Source: a virus
Direction: 5' to 3' (one strand)
IMG/VR virus record: IMGVR_UViG_3300008259_000074
Span: 1 to 36,389 of that record
Length of the DNA stretch: 36,389 nt
In this document: positions 22,611 through 30,195 of the stretch, one piece after another
Layout of the letters: each line of letters starts with the position of its first letter
Numbering within the stretch: position 1 is the first letter of the stretch
The notes under the pieces: generated by a model
What the model was told of the DNA's origin: nothing
Database searches by the model: none
Seen by the model: the letters and a program-made list of their open reading frames with translations, nothing else
Position numbers and translations under genes: made by a program

Positions 22611-23972
22611 CTATTCCGACAAGTCGTAGAAAGCCAATGAACCGATGGCAGACCCGGTGCCGCTCAAGATCCTGACGGCGACCGTGTAGACATCACTCGT
22701 CCCGGCGATGGTCGCGCCGAGCTGCATATCGAAGTTATAGAGCAGATCGTTCTGCGCCTGGGCCGCGGACTGGTTGCTTGATGTCGTGTACTCGTTCAAG
22801 ACGATATCTCCGCCAGACATGGCGGTCGCGGTCACATCAAAGTCCACGCTCGCAAAGGTCGTAGTGTCGTAGGACGCGCCGGTGAGCGTCGCGTTCCTGA
22901 CCAGCGCTATCTCGTACTCGCCGTTTCCAATTGGAAGCACGCGCACCTGCTTTGGCAAGATGACCGCGCCGAGCGAGTCAGACGCGAGCCGGATTGACAC
23001 CAGCGGAACGAACGATGTCCCGATTCCGGTCAGCGTCGTGGTCCTTCGGGCCACGCGCTCGACGGAGGTCTGCTCATAGCCTCCCTCGGACAGCACCGTC
23101 GAGCAGATCTGCTTCATGCTCGAGCTGCTCGCGGTCGCGGCCGTGTTCTCGATCTCGATGCGCAGCGGAAGCGTCGCGGTCTGCATATAGACCGACGTCA
23201 CCTCGTTGGCGTTGTCGAAGGTGTGGGCCGTGATGTACTGGCCGTCGATAACGAACCCGACGCGCACCGACCCGACCCCAAGCCACTCAAAGTCCGCGAA
23301 AAGTATCTGTGCCTTTGTGGTGTCGAGCGTGATGCCGCTCGCGCCGCTCCCGTCCAACGGGTCGCCGTTCCATGAAGACTGGACCACCTTTCGGGTGTCG
23401 TCGACAGATCCGCCTGTGTAGGTGCGGATGATGAACGAGAGCTCCGTCCCGTTGCGCTGCAAAAAGAGCCCGTTGTTTGTGTCGAAGTATCCCACGCGCT
23501 GGCGCAGGTTCGCCTTTGCGGCGGCCATCACGAACGTCGACAAAAACGACAGGCTCTTTCCAGGCTGGTACGGGAAGTACCGCTTAGTCTGGCGCACCAC
23601 CTTGTCGCCGGAGGCCGTCGTCACGGCCAGGCTCACGGCCGACTCGTTTGGCAAAAAGGTAGAGGTGCCCGAGCCAGTCAGCGATGTATCGAAGGCAGGG
23701 TCCGCCGCGTACCTGTTCTGGCTGTCAAAGAGCGTGAACGGCTGCGAGACACGCAGCCGCCCGAAAGCATCAAAGTTGTTCTTTGCTAGCAAGTTGAGGT
23801 CCGTCAGCGTGTTGATGAACTTGACGATCTCGAGCTGGTTCGACGCCAACAGGCTCAGGTACAGCCTGAGCTGGTTGTTCGCCTGGTTGAAATACTGGGG
23901 GAAGTAGGCCGCAGGGGCGACATTAGGATTCGGCGGCTGCGGAACAAATACCCCCTCTAGCGGCTCCGACAT
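22611..23972 (-). CDS. Virion structural protein, beta-rich
   Basis: A 453-residue protein. The start at 23972 (MSEPLEGVFVPQPP) lies four bases after the portal stop; an in-frame extension overlaps the portal. After an N-terminal helix region (YLSLLASNQLEIVKFINTL), FGRLRVSQPFTLFDSQNRY introduces a beta-sandwich-like domain with YQPGKSLSFLSTFVM and FADFEWLGVGSVRVGFVIDG. This pattern occurs in large structural proteins of marine and environmental phages. Probable decoration or head-fibre protein. Confidence 0.6.
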   Translation of the reverse strand: MSEPLEGVFVPQPPNPNVAPAAYFPQYFNQANNQLRLYLSLLASNQLEIVKFINTLTDLNLLAKNNFDAFGRLRVSQPFTLFDSQNRYAADPAFDTSLTGSGTSTFLPNESAVSLAVTTASGDKVVRQTKRYFPYQPGKSLSFLSTFVMAAAKANLRQRVGYFDTNNGLFLQRNGTELSFIIRTYTGGSVDDTRKVVQSSWNGDPLDGSGASGITLDTTKAQILFADFEWLGVGSVRVGFVIDGQYITAHTFDNANEVTSVYMQTATLPLRIEIENTAATASSSSMKQICSTVLSEGGYEQTSVERVARRTTTLTGIGTSFVPLVSIRLASDSLGAVILPKQVRVLPIGNGEYEIALVRNATLTGASYDTTTFASVDFDVTATAMSGGDIVLNEYTTSSNQSAAQAQNDLLYNFDMQLGATIAGTSDVYTVAVRILSGTGSAIGSLAFYDLSE

Positions 23973-23976
23973 GGCA

Positions 23977-26166
23977 TCACACGGCCATCGGACCCGGCCC
24001 CATCTGCGGCGCGGGACCAATCTCAGGGATTACCGGCTGCTGCACCGACGGCGACGCCACGCGCGAACGGTCCGCCATCTGCCGGATCGCGTCCATGTCG
24101 AGTTGGGTGCCGTACTTCAGCTGCACCTCGTAGGCGCGCAGCATGAGCTCCGACTCCTGCTTGTCGCGCGCGCGGTCATCCTCGAGCAGCATCTGCTGGC
24201 GCTTGAGCTCGAGCTCCGCTTGGCTGTTCTGGATGTCCGCCATAATCTTCTGCCGCTCAACCTCGGCAAGAATCTGCGCCGGGTCAGGCGGCGGGGGCGG
24301 CGGGGGCGGCTGCGGGGGCATCATGGACGGGTTCAAGAAGAACTCGTCGGGGTTCTTGAAGCCCGAAACCTCGGCCAACCGCGCCAGCGTGTTCCGGTAC
24401 TGCTGCACCGACACGAGCGGGTTCTGCGGCCCCATCTGCTGCAAGACCATTTCCTGCTTCTGGGCGATGGCGTTGAGCACCGCGATCTTCTGCTCCTCGG
24501 TGCCGCCGCCGAGCGCGACGTCAATGTCGACGTCCATGTTCGCGTTCCACGAGCGCGGGTCAATCGGCACCCATTGATTGCGAAGGCGCACCACCCGCGC
24601 TCGGTCTTGGTTCTCCACGACCAGCTTGAGAATACCCTTGAACAGGGCGCGCATCCCGGTTTCAGCGAACACACGGGCGATCAGCTCAAGATGCTGCTGC
24701 GCTGCGCTTACGGTCGCGGCGACCGCCGCGCGGGTGGTGCTCTGTAGTGCGCCGGCATCGAGGCCCATGGCAGCCTTCGACATACCCGTGCGCGTCTCGC
24801 GCACGTTGTCGAGGTACTCGAGCATCGGGAAGGCGGCTTGGCCGACGAACGGCACGGAGAAGGCCTGGACCGCGCCGGGCTGGCGCATACGGATGACGCC
24901 GCCAACCTCGGTGTTCAGCACGTCGTCCATGTTGGCCTGCCCCTCGACCACGCCCACCCGGGGGTGGATGGCCAGAGAGAGCGAGTCCATCATGTTGCGC
25001 ATCACCGCGGACTTAATCCGCTGGAGGTCGGCCGTCATGTCGAAGATGGACAGGCCGATGAGCGCGTGCGGCTCGGGGTCAGGGCAGAAGGTCGCAAACG
25101 GCTTGTGCGAGCATGGCTCGTTCATCACGAGCTTGTAGCCGGGGCCGATGGTGCAGACCTTGCGCAACTCCGCGATGCCGTCGCGGTCGTAGTCGACGCG
25201 CACATACGCCTCGACGTAGAGCACGCGCTTGTCGTCCTGCGTGCCGCCCGGGCCATACGCCTCGGCGTACGGGTTGCGGGCGATGTATTCGTCGTTGGTG
25301 TCGAGCTCGAAGGCGCCCATCTGAGAGCGCACCTCTTCCTCGTCGTAGCCGAGCGCTACAAGATCCGAGACCCGCATCATGCGCCGGTGCGCGACCAGGG
25401 TCGCATCCTCCACCGAGCGCGCGCGGCGGTCGATGAGGAACTCCTCGGGCGGGACGGCCTCGACGACCACGCGGCCGTCGCGGTACTCGCGCTTGAGCTC
25501 GACCGAGTAAATCTGCGGCGCGGGCGGCGGAAACCCAGTCATCGGGTCCACGACCGGCGCGCCGGTCATCTGATCAATCGGCGGCTGGTACGACGGGTCG
25601 TCCATCGCGCTGATCGCGCTGCCGACGACGCCGGGCTCGTTGATGAGCATCGTCAGACTCGACTCGTCGAGGCCGGTGTAGTGCTCGGTCTTTACCTCGA
25701 CCTTCTCGTCCCAGTAATACTTGGCGATGCCGAGCGCGCCGCGCAGCGCGTCCTTGAAGACCGAGTGGCAGACCAGGAAGCCGTTGTTGTCCTGGTTGAA
25801 GATGAAATTTACATAGTCGGTGGCCTGGTCGGCGGTCGCCACGTCCTCTGGGCCGCGCGGCACGAACTGCACCACCTTCTTGGAGCCGAAGAAGACCCGC
25901 ATCAGCGACGGCATCACGCCGGAGATGGTGTCGCGCACGTCGGTCGATACGACCTGCGAGCGCCCCTCCTCCTCGTTGCCGAACGGCTCGCCGCGGTAGT
26001 ACTCAATGGCACGCGCGCGGACCGGGGAGAGCTCCGCGTCGATGAACGAGGTCGCGTCGGTCAGCTCGATGCCAACCAACGACTCGAGCTCCGAGTCATC
26101 CATCGGCTCAAGCGAGCCAACGGCCGCCTCGGCCGCCTCGATCATGGAACCTTCCGGGGAATACAT
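23977..26166 (-). CDS. Portal protein
   Basis: A 729-residue portal of the P22/SU10-like type. Segments include DVRDTISGVMPSLMRVFFGS, ATDYVNFIFNQDN, VEAVPPEEFLIDRRARSVED, IGLSIFDMTADLQRIKSAVM and GMSKAAMGLDAGALQ. A Pro tract (PPQPPPPPPPP) then leads into a long C-terminal helical barrel-like region (AELELKRQQMLLEDDRARDK). ATG 26166 is preferred over the adjacent GTG at 26169. It lies downstream of terminase, separated by methyl- and glycosyl-transfer genes, which is unusual. Confidence 0.88.
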   Translation of the reverse strand: MYSPEGSMIEAAEAAVGSLEPMDDSELESLVGIELTDATSFIDAELSPVRARAIEYYRGEPFGNEEEGRSQVVSTDVRDTISGVMPSLMRVFFGSKKVVQFVPRGPEDVATADQATDYVNFIFNQDNNGFLVCHSVFKDALRGALGIAKYYWDEKVEVKTEHYTGLDESSLTMLINEPGVVGSAISAMDDPSYQPPIDQMTGAPVVDPMTGFPPPAPQIYSVELKREYRDGRVVVEAVPPEEFLIDRRARSVEDATLVAHRRMMRVSDLVALGYDEEEVRSQMGAFELDTNDEYIARNPYAEAYGPGGTQDDKRVLYVEAYVRVDYDRDGIAELRKVCTIGPGYKLVMNEPCSHKPFATFCPDPEPHALIGLSIFDMTADLQRIKSAVMRNMMDSLSLAIHPRVGVVEGQANMDDVLNTEVGGVIRMRQPGAVQAFSVPFVGQAAFPMLEYLDNVRETRTGMSKAAMGLDAGALQSTTRAAVAATVSAAQQHLELIARVFAETGMRALFKGILKLVVENQDRARVVRLRNQWVPIDPRSWNANMDVDIDVALGGGTEEQKIAVLNAIAQKQEMVLQQMGPQNPLVSVQQYRNTLARLAEVSGFKNPDEFFLNPSMMPPQPPPPPPPPDPAQILAEVERQKIMADIQNSQAELELKRQQMLLEDDRARDKQESELMLRAYEVQLKYGTQLDMDAIRQMADRSRVASPSVQQPVIPEIGPAPQMGPGPMAV

Positions 26167-26206
26167 CACACCGCCACCCGTGCCGAAATCATGAGTATCC
26201 CTATTT

Positions 26207-27223
26207 TCATGCCAAAAGCGACGAAACCTGACCAGAGGTCAGAGAAACAAGCCACGCCTCGCGGTCCTTCACCCCGAAGGACATCACGAACCCGTCGCCG
26301 TGCTGGGCGAGGCCAGAGCAAAACTCGATCTGCTCGCCGCGGAAGAAAAACTCGCGCCCGGCGTGCAGCGGCTCAAGGTGGAACCCGTAGCGGACCATGC
26401 GGTGCGCATAATGCACCCGGTTCTTGACCTTGCGTCGTTGGTGTACGACCCCGATGAAGCCGCCCTCGAACGGAATCACCTGCGAGCCGCCAGACCAGCC
26501 GGCCAGGCTCGGGAACTCCCCGATCCACATCCGGCGCGCCGGCGCGAACTGGTACACCTCGCCGAGGTGGTGCTTGTAGACCACCCACAGGTTCTGGCCG
26601 CGGACGCAGGGCATCCAGTTTTTCTCCATCGGCTGCGCGTGTGGGCTGTGCAAGACCTGCAAGAGGTCTATCCGCGCGCCATCCAGACGACAGAGCACCA
26701 TCGTCGTGCGCACCCGCGCCCCGTGGTGCAGCCCCGAGGCCGTGAACCACCAGCGCTTGTCGTACCAGAAAAGCCGGGCGTCCTCGAGGCCGTGCTCGCA
26801 GATCACCCGCCCGCGGCGCACCTCGGCGTCGTCCACCAGCACCGGCGCGCCAGGCTCAAAATCTGATCCGATGGGCACGAAGTAGTTGCGGGTGTTCGGC
26901 GCCGGGTCGCCGCGGAACCATATCCCGTCCTCGTCACCGAGCTCGTAGTTGACCGTGCGGACCATGCACGCGAGATTCCCCGCGCCATCCGCGGCAATCG
27001 ACGGGTTACAGGGCGCATACGCCTCGCCCGGTATCTCGATGCGCCGAAACGCCGAGCCAGGGAGCTGGTCGATTAGGACTAGGCGGCCTTCCGAGCCGGA
27101 GAAGCCGGTGGCGGCTTCCCGCCCGGCGGGGGCTCCGGCGGCTTCTTGGACTCCGGCTTCGCCGGGGCTTTCTTGTCGAGGCGCTTCTGGAAGAGCGCGA
27201 CGTCGCTTGGCTTTAGCATTCAC
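26207..27223 (-). CDS. Five-bladed beta-propeller protein, GH130/GH43-like
   Basis: About 338 residues if started at GTG 27223. Propeller blades are visible: CNPSIAADGAGNLACMVRTV, HGLEDARLFWYDKRWWFTAS, NWMPCVRGQNLWVVYKHH, SQVIPFEGGFIGVVHQRR and FCSGLAQHGDGFVMSFG. The fold resembles glycoside phosphorylases/hydrolases of the GH130/GH43 type and may bind or cut glycans. Catalytic residues cannot be fixed by eye. The start is uncertain: the first ~50 residues from GTG 27223 overlap a 46-codon ORF in another frame, and homologue-like sequence begins only near LVLIDQLPGSAF, where no ATG/GTG/TTG exists. It is part of the terL-to-portal glyco/methyl block. Confidence 0.6.
   Translation of the reverse strand: MNAKAKRRRALPEAPRQESPGEAGVQEAAGAPAGREAATGFSGSEGRLVLIDQLPGSAFRRIEIPGEAYAPCNPSIAADGAGNLACMVRTVNYELGDEDGIWFRGDPAPNTRNYFVPIGSDFEPGAPVLVDDAEVRRGRVICEHGLEDARLFWYDKRWWFTASGLHHGARVRTTMVLCRLDGARIDLLQVLHSPHAQPMEKNWMPCVRGQNLWVVYKHHLGEVYQFAPARRMWIGEFPSLAGWSGGSQVIPFEGGFIGVVHQRRKVKNRVHYAHRMVRYGFHLEPLHAGREFFFRGEQIEFCSGLAQHGDGFVMSFGVKDREAWLVSLTSGQVSSLLA
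27079..27219 (-). CDS. Small Pro/Lys-rich protein (46 aa)
   Basis: A 46-residue ORF that reads MLKPSDVALFQKRLDKKAPA and then a Lys/Pro-rich tail ending ASPARKAA. It has a better ribosome site (AGGTG seven bases upstream) than the overlapping GTG of the propeller gene, and it fills the apparent gap before the propeller's conserved region. The sequence looks like a real small phage gene, but no function is known. Confidence 0.5.
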   Translation of the reverse strand: MLKPSDVALFQKRLDKKAPAKPESKKPPEPPPGGKPPPASPARKAA

Positions 27224-27230
27224 TCTCACC

Positions 27231-27839
27231 TCACATGTGGATCGTCGACGGCATCGGCACCGCAAGGTCTTGCGTCGCCTGGGAGACAAGGGGCGGCACC
27301 GCGGTCAGCACGCGAAGGTGCGGCAGCGCGTACCACTCGAGCAGGATATCGACCGGCGTGTTGGCGGGCTTGGTGTACTGCTGCAAGGTGGGAATCGCGC
27401 GCCGGCGGTGCCAGATGGCGGCCGTGCAGAGCGGGTACTTGATCTCCCACAGGTTCGCCGATTCTTTCTTCGCAGGCTTCTGGTCCGTGCAGCACGAGTT
27501 GAGGTACACAAGGTCGCACCATTCCGGCGTCTCGGCGCGAATCTGCGCGAAGCGCTCGTTGAAGTTGTCCGGCAGGATGAAGTCATCCTCGAATATCACG
27601 AACTCCTCGTGGCCCTCGCGCCACGCAATCTGCCACGCGATGTGCCACGACAGCACCAGGCAGGTGGCGCCGCGGGTCACGAAATAGTCCGTGTGCATCG
27701 GTATCTCGGACTTCACCTGCATCGTCTTGCCGAAGATGCCGTAGATGAAATCGAGCTCGATGCCGGCCTTCGCGGCCTGCGCCTTCGCGTGCTCGGTGCG
27801 CTCCGGCGTCTCGGAGAGCGTGATGCAGTAATACTTCAC
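27231..27839 (-). CDS. GT25-like glycosyltransferase
   Basis: A 202-residue protein starting at GTG that overlaps the upstream stop (GTGA). It opens with KYYCITLSETPERTEHAKAQ, the usual start of glycosyltransferase family 25 (LPS-type), followed by FVTRGATCLVLSWHIAWQ and the acidic motif FVIFEDDFILPDNF (residues ~82-93), expected to bind metal and nucleotide sugar. The C-terminal part contains YPLCTAAIWHRR. It lies between a methyltransferase and a propeller protein, suggesting one sugar-modification function; target unknown. Confidence 0.75.
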   Translation of the reverse strand: MKYYCITLSETPERTEHAKAQAAKAGIELDFIYGIFGKTMQVKSEIPMHTDYFVTRGATCLVLSWHIAWQIAWREGHEEFVIFEDDFILPDNFNERFAQIRAETPEWCDLVYLNSCCTDQKPAKKESANLWEIKYPLCTAAIWHRRRAIPTLQQYTKPANTPVDILLEWYALPHLRVLTAVPPLVSQATQDLAVPMPSTIHM

Positions 27840-28513
27840 TCGATGCCCTCCACGTCTCGGTCCTTGCCGAAGGCGAACTTGCCAGAGCGGCGCACGGCAG
27901 CGCGGTGCAGGAAGTGCGCGTCGCAGAATTCGTCTACCGCGCGCGTCACGCCGGGCCACGCCTCGTAGTCATCGCCGAACAAAATCCCGCCCTGGCGCAA
28001 GAGCGGCCAGTAGTTTGCCAGGTCCGCCTTGCAATCCTCGTAGTCGTGCGAGCCGTCGATGTAGATGACATCGGCCTGCACATTTTTTTCGGCCAGCACC
28101 CGCGCCGCAATCGTTGCCGGCAGGGGGAGGGGGGTCACGAACTTGGAGACCTTGTTGCGGATCATGTTCGACATGAACAGCTCATGCAGCCGCGGGTATC
28201 CCGCGTCCAGCCGCAGCGCCTCGTGGAGCCACTTGTTCTCGCCGTCGTGGCGCGAGTAATTCTCGAGGCTCCCGAGCCAGGTGTCGACGCAAACCAGCGA
28301 CGGGTGTACCCCATACCGCAGGCAGGTGTTGACGATGTTGACCGCCGAGCGCCCCTTCCACGAGCCGACCTCGATAATCGTGCGCGGAAGGATCTTGGCG
28401 ATCACCTGCTCGAACATCGGGTCGTCCGACCCCCAGCCCTGCAGGTCATCCTCCACGGCCTTGGCGCCCTCGTACGGGTCGGCCAAGAAGAAATCACTCC
28501 ATGAGATGCTCAT
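27836..28513 (-). CDS. Class I SAM-dependent methyltransferase (Methyltransf_24-like)
   Basis: A 225-residue methyltransferase. The SAM-binding glycine loop is TIIEVGSWKGRSAVNIV (residues ~45-61), the acidic residue after strand 2 is in VCVDTW, and the post-motif region is VIYIDGSHDYEDCKADLANY, then LRQGGILFGDDY. This pattern is typical of Methyltransf_24/cephalosporin hydroxylase-like enzymes that methylate small molecules or sugars. It overlaps terL by ATGA and the GT25-like gene by GTGA. A role in decorating the same glycan is inference. Confidence 0.78.
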   Translation of the reverse strand: MSISWSDFFLADPYEGAKAVEDDLQGWGSDDPMFEQVIAKILPRTIIEVGSWKGRSAVNIVNTCLRYGVHPSLVCVDTWLGSLENYSRHDGENKWLHEALRLDAGYPRLHELFMSNMIRNKVSKFVTPLPLPATIAARVLAEKNVQADVIYIDGSHDYEDCKADLANYWPLLRQGGILFGDDYEAWPGVTRAVDEFCDAHFLHRAAVRRSGKFAFGKDRDVEGIE

Positions 28514-29907
28514 ACGATCCCCTTCACTCCTCGCTTCACAGACTTGGCCCAGGTCGGCGAGTACACCCCGCTGCCGGTCGCCGCCTCGCTCGCAAAGGTC
28601 AGCACAAACGCATCGGCCACGTCGGGCGAGGCCAGCCCGCGGCGCTTCATGTCGTCCTTGCTCTCGAGCTTGAGCTTCCCGTTCGACATGAACGAATAGC
28701 GCGGCGAGGATAATTCATTTACCAATCGCTCGTCACGCGGCAGCTTGCAGTCGCGCGCCTGTAGCCACGCCTTCGCCTTGCCCCAGAGCTCGGCGCGCAG
28801 GTTCATGTACTGCCCCTTGAAGGCGGGGGACTCGCCAACATTGATGCCGCGCGCGGGGAGCTTGAGCTCGCGCAGCCGATCGACCACGCCCGCGCCCAAG
28901 CCGATGCTGTCGACCAGTATCTCGGCCGGGCGGTGCTTGTGGTCGGTCGTGTCCCACTCGTGCATCACGGCGCCCGTCAGCGCCATCAGGTCGAGGCTCT
29001 TCCAGGTCTTGACCGTGCCGAGCACGACATTGCCCTGCCGGCGGCAGAGCGCCGAGGAGTCCGTCCCGAAGCGCGCCACGTCCAGCCCCCAGAGCACCGG
29101 CGCGCCCGGGTTCTGTACCACGTCACGGTCGACCGCGCTCTGCGCAAGCTCAAGACCGATCAGCGTGTCGTCGTCCGCGACCGGGAACTCGCCCAGGACG
29201 CGCACCCGGTATGCGTTCGACCCCTCGCCGTACCGGCTCGACATCTCGCGCACATAGTCGTCGCTCACCCGGGGCGAGTCGAGGCAGGAGACGTGCAGGT
29301 TTTTCCACTCCCCGGCGAGGCGGTGGAAGGTGTCGTAGAAATACCCCTGCGTCCGGGTGGGGTTGCCGAGCAGGAGCGTGGTCGCGTTGTGGCCCGACAT
29401 CGAGCCACCCGCCGACTCGAAGACCGCCTCGGATACGCCGGGGGCCTCGTCCACCACCAGCAGCACCCACTCGGCGTGGATGCCCTGCAAGGCGTCCGGC
29501 TGCTCGGCGCGGCTGGTGCGGGCCGAGATGAACGACTCCTCGGGGCTCGCGCGCAGCTCGATGCGGTCGGACTTGATTTCGAGGAGATCCGCCACGGCGG
29601 GCGGCAGGAGCTTGGCCCAGCGGCGGCACTCGCCGAAGAGGGCGTCGAAGAGCTGGCTGGCCGTGGGGGCCGTGACCACGACCTTGACCGGGACGCGGGT
29701 GAGCATGAACCAGAGCATGGCCCAGGAGGCGACCGTCGACTTGCCGGTGCCGTGGCCCGAGCGGACCGAGACCTTGCGCTCTCCGGCCGCCAGGAGGCGC
29801 AGGAGGTCACGCTGCCACGGGTCTGGGGTGACGCCTAGGACCTCCTCCACGAAGGCCACAGGGGCCGCGTGGTAGCGTTTTACGAAGTCGAGGTATGGAT
29901 TCTGCAT
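28510..29907 (-). CDS. terL: Terminase large subunit
   Basis: A 465-residue packaging motor. The ATPase domain has Walker A SGHGTGKS (50-57) and Walker B VLLVVDEAPG with Asp153-Glu154. The RNase H-like nuclease domain has GLDVARFGTD (Asp276), LVDSIGLGAG (Asp333) and SPDVADAF near 428-434. The ATG is preceded by seven A residues (TGAAAAAAAATG) and no Shine-Dalgarno sequence, which is odd for a late gene. The small subunit lies upstream, across a 271-base gap. Confidence 0.93.
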   Translation of the reverse strand: MQNPYLDFVKRYHAAPVAFVEEVLGVTPDPWQRDLLRLLAAGERKVSVRSGHGTGKSTVASWAMLWFMLTRVPVKVVVTAPTASQLFDALFGECRRWAKLLPPAVADLLEIKSDRIELRASPEESFISARTSRAEQPDALQGIHAEWVLLVVDEAPGVSEAVFESAGGSMSGHNATTLLLGNPTRTQGYFYDTFHRLAGEWKNLHVSCLDSPRVSDDYVREMSSRYGEGSNAYRVRVLGEFPVADDDTLIGLELAQSAVDRDVVQNPGAPVLWGLDVARFGTDSSALCRRQGNVVLGTVKTWKSLDLMALTGAVMHEWDTTDHKHRPAEILVDSIGLGAGVVDRLRELKLPARGINVGESPAFKGQYMNLRAELWGKAKAWLQARDCKLPRDERLVNELSSPRYSFMSNGKLKLESKDDMKRRGLASPDVADAFVLTFASEAATGSGVYSPTWAKSVKRGVKGIV

Positions 29908-29956
29908 TTTTTTTCAGACGGCCCGTGTGGGGTTACGCAAGCGCACCCGCCCCCAC

Positions 29957-29990
29957 GGGGGCCACCCGCCGGGGGCAGGGGGAGGGGGGG
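29957..29990 (+). other. G-quadruplex-type tract
   Basis: Four runs of five or more G on the + strand: G5 (29957-29961), G5 (29971-29975), G5 (29978-29982) and G7 (29984-29990), with loops of 9, 2 and 1 bases. The first G run also pairs with C5 at 29950-29954. It lies about 50 bases upstream of terL. Confidence 0.7.
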
Positions 29991-30004
29991 TCGATTTCGA
30001 GGGA

Positions 30005-30108
30005 AATCAATGACTTGCGCGCAGCCTGACCGCGTGGTGGACGACTTAACATAATGGGCATTATACGCACTTCGATGTGCATTCCCTTGCGAATCAATGA
30101 CTTGCGCG
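30005..30108 (+). repeat. 17-bp direct repeat pair
   Basis: AATCAATGACTTGCGCG occurs exactly at 30005-30021 and again at 30092-30108, 87 bases apart in the same orientation, flanking the ATAATG/CATTAT palindrome. No coding explanation is apparent. Confidence 0.8.
30051..30065 (-). promoter_or_regulatory. Palindrome with leftward -10-like TATAAT
   Basis: ATAATG-GG-CATTAT (30051-30064) has perfect 6-bp arms. On the minus strand TATAAT at 30065-30060 matches the sigma70 -10 consensus; no good -35 lies 17 bases upstream. It could drive or regulate terL and the late operon, but the promoter call is weak. Confidence 0.35.
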
Positions 30109-30151
30109 ATGTGACAGAATGCGCGTCGGTGCCCTGATCGCCGGAGCAGAA

Positions 30152-30195
30152 GTTATCCACAGGTTATCCACAGGTTACTCACAGGTTATCCACAG
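30152..30195. repeat. Four tandem 11-bp DnaA-box-like repeats
   Basis: GTTATCCACAG occurs at 30152-30162, 30163-30173 and 30185-30195, with a variant GTTACTCACAG at 30174-30184. TTATCCACA is the perfect bacterial DnaA box, and the 11-bp period puts all boxes on roughly one helix face. The array overlaps the last codons of terS. Confidence 0.85.

Larger units (their letters stand above)
29908..30178. other. terS-terL intergenic region
   Basis: A 271-base gap in an otherwise tightly packed leftward operon. It contains most of an array of four DnaA-box-like repeats, a 17-bp direct repeat, a palindrome with TATAAT, a C5-AC-G5 hairpin and a G-rich tract. A 75-codon leftward ORF (29933-30160) crosses it but shows no recognisable protein features. 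The region is a good candidate for an origin, packaging signal or promoter. Confidence 0.7.

Noticed and set aside
24838-26427. 529-codon rightward ORF opposite the portal gene
   Set aside because: It is antisense to an unmistakable portal, has shadow-type Arg/His/Val-rich composition, no ribosome site and no recognisable motif; GC-rich coding DNA commonly leaves such frames open.
29913-29922. Exact match to the Neisseria uptake sequence GCCGTCTGAA upstream of terL
   Set aside because: I noticed a single copy; a 10-mer match in 36 kb on two strands is expected with probability of roughly 0.07, so chance is sufficient.
29933-30160. 75-codon leftward ORF in the terS-terL gap
   Set aside because: Runs through the repeats and G-rich tract; no protein-like features and no clear ribosome site.
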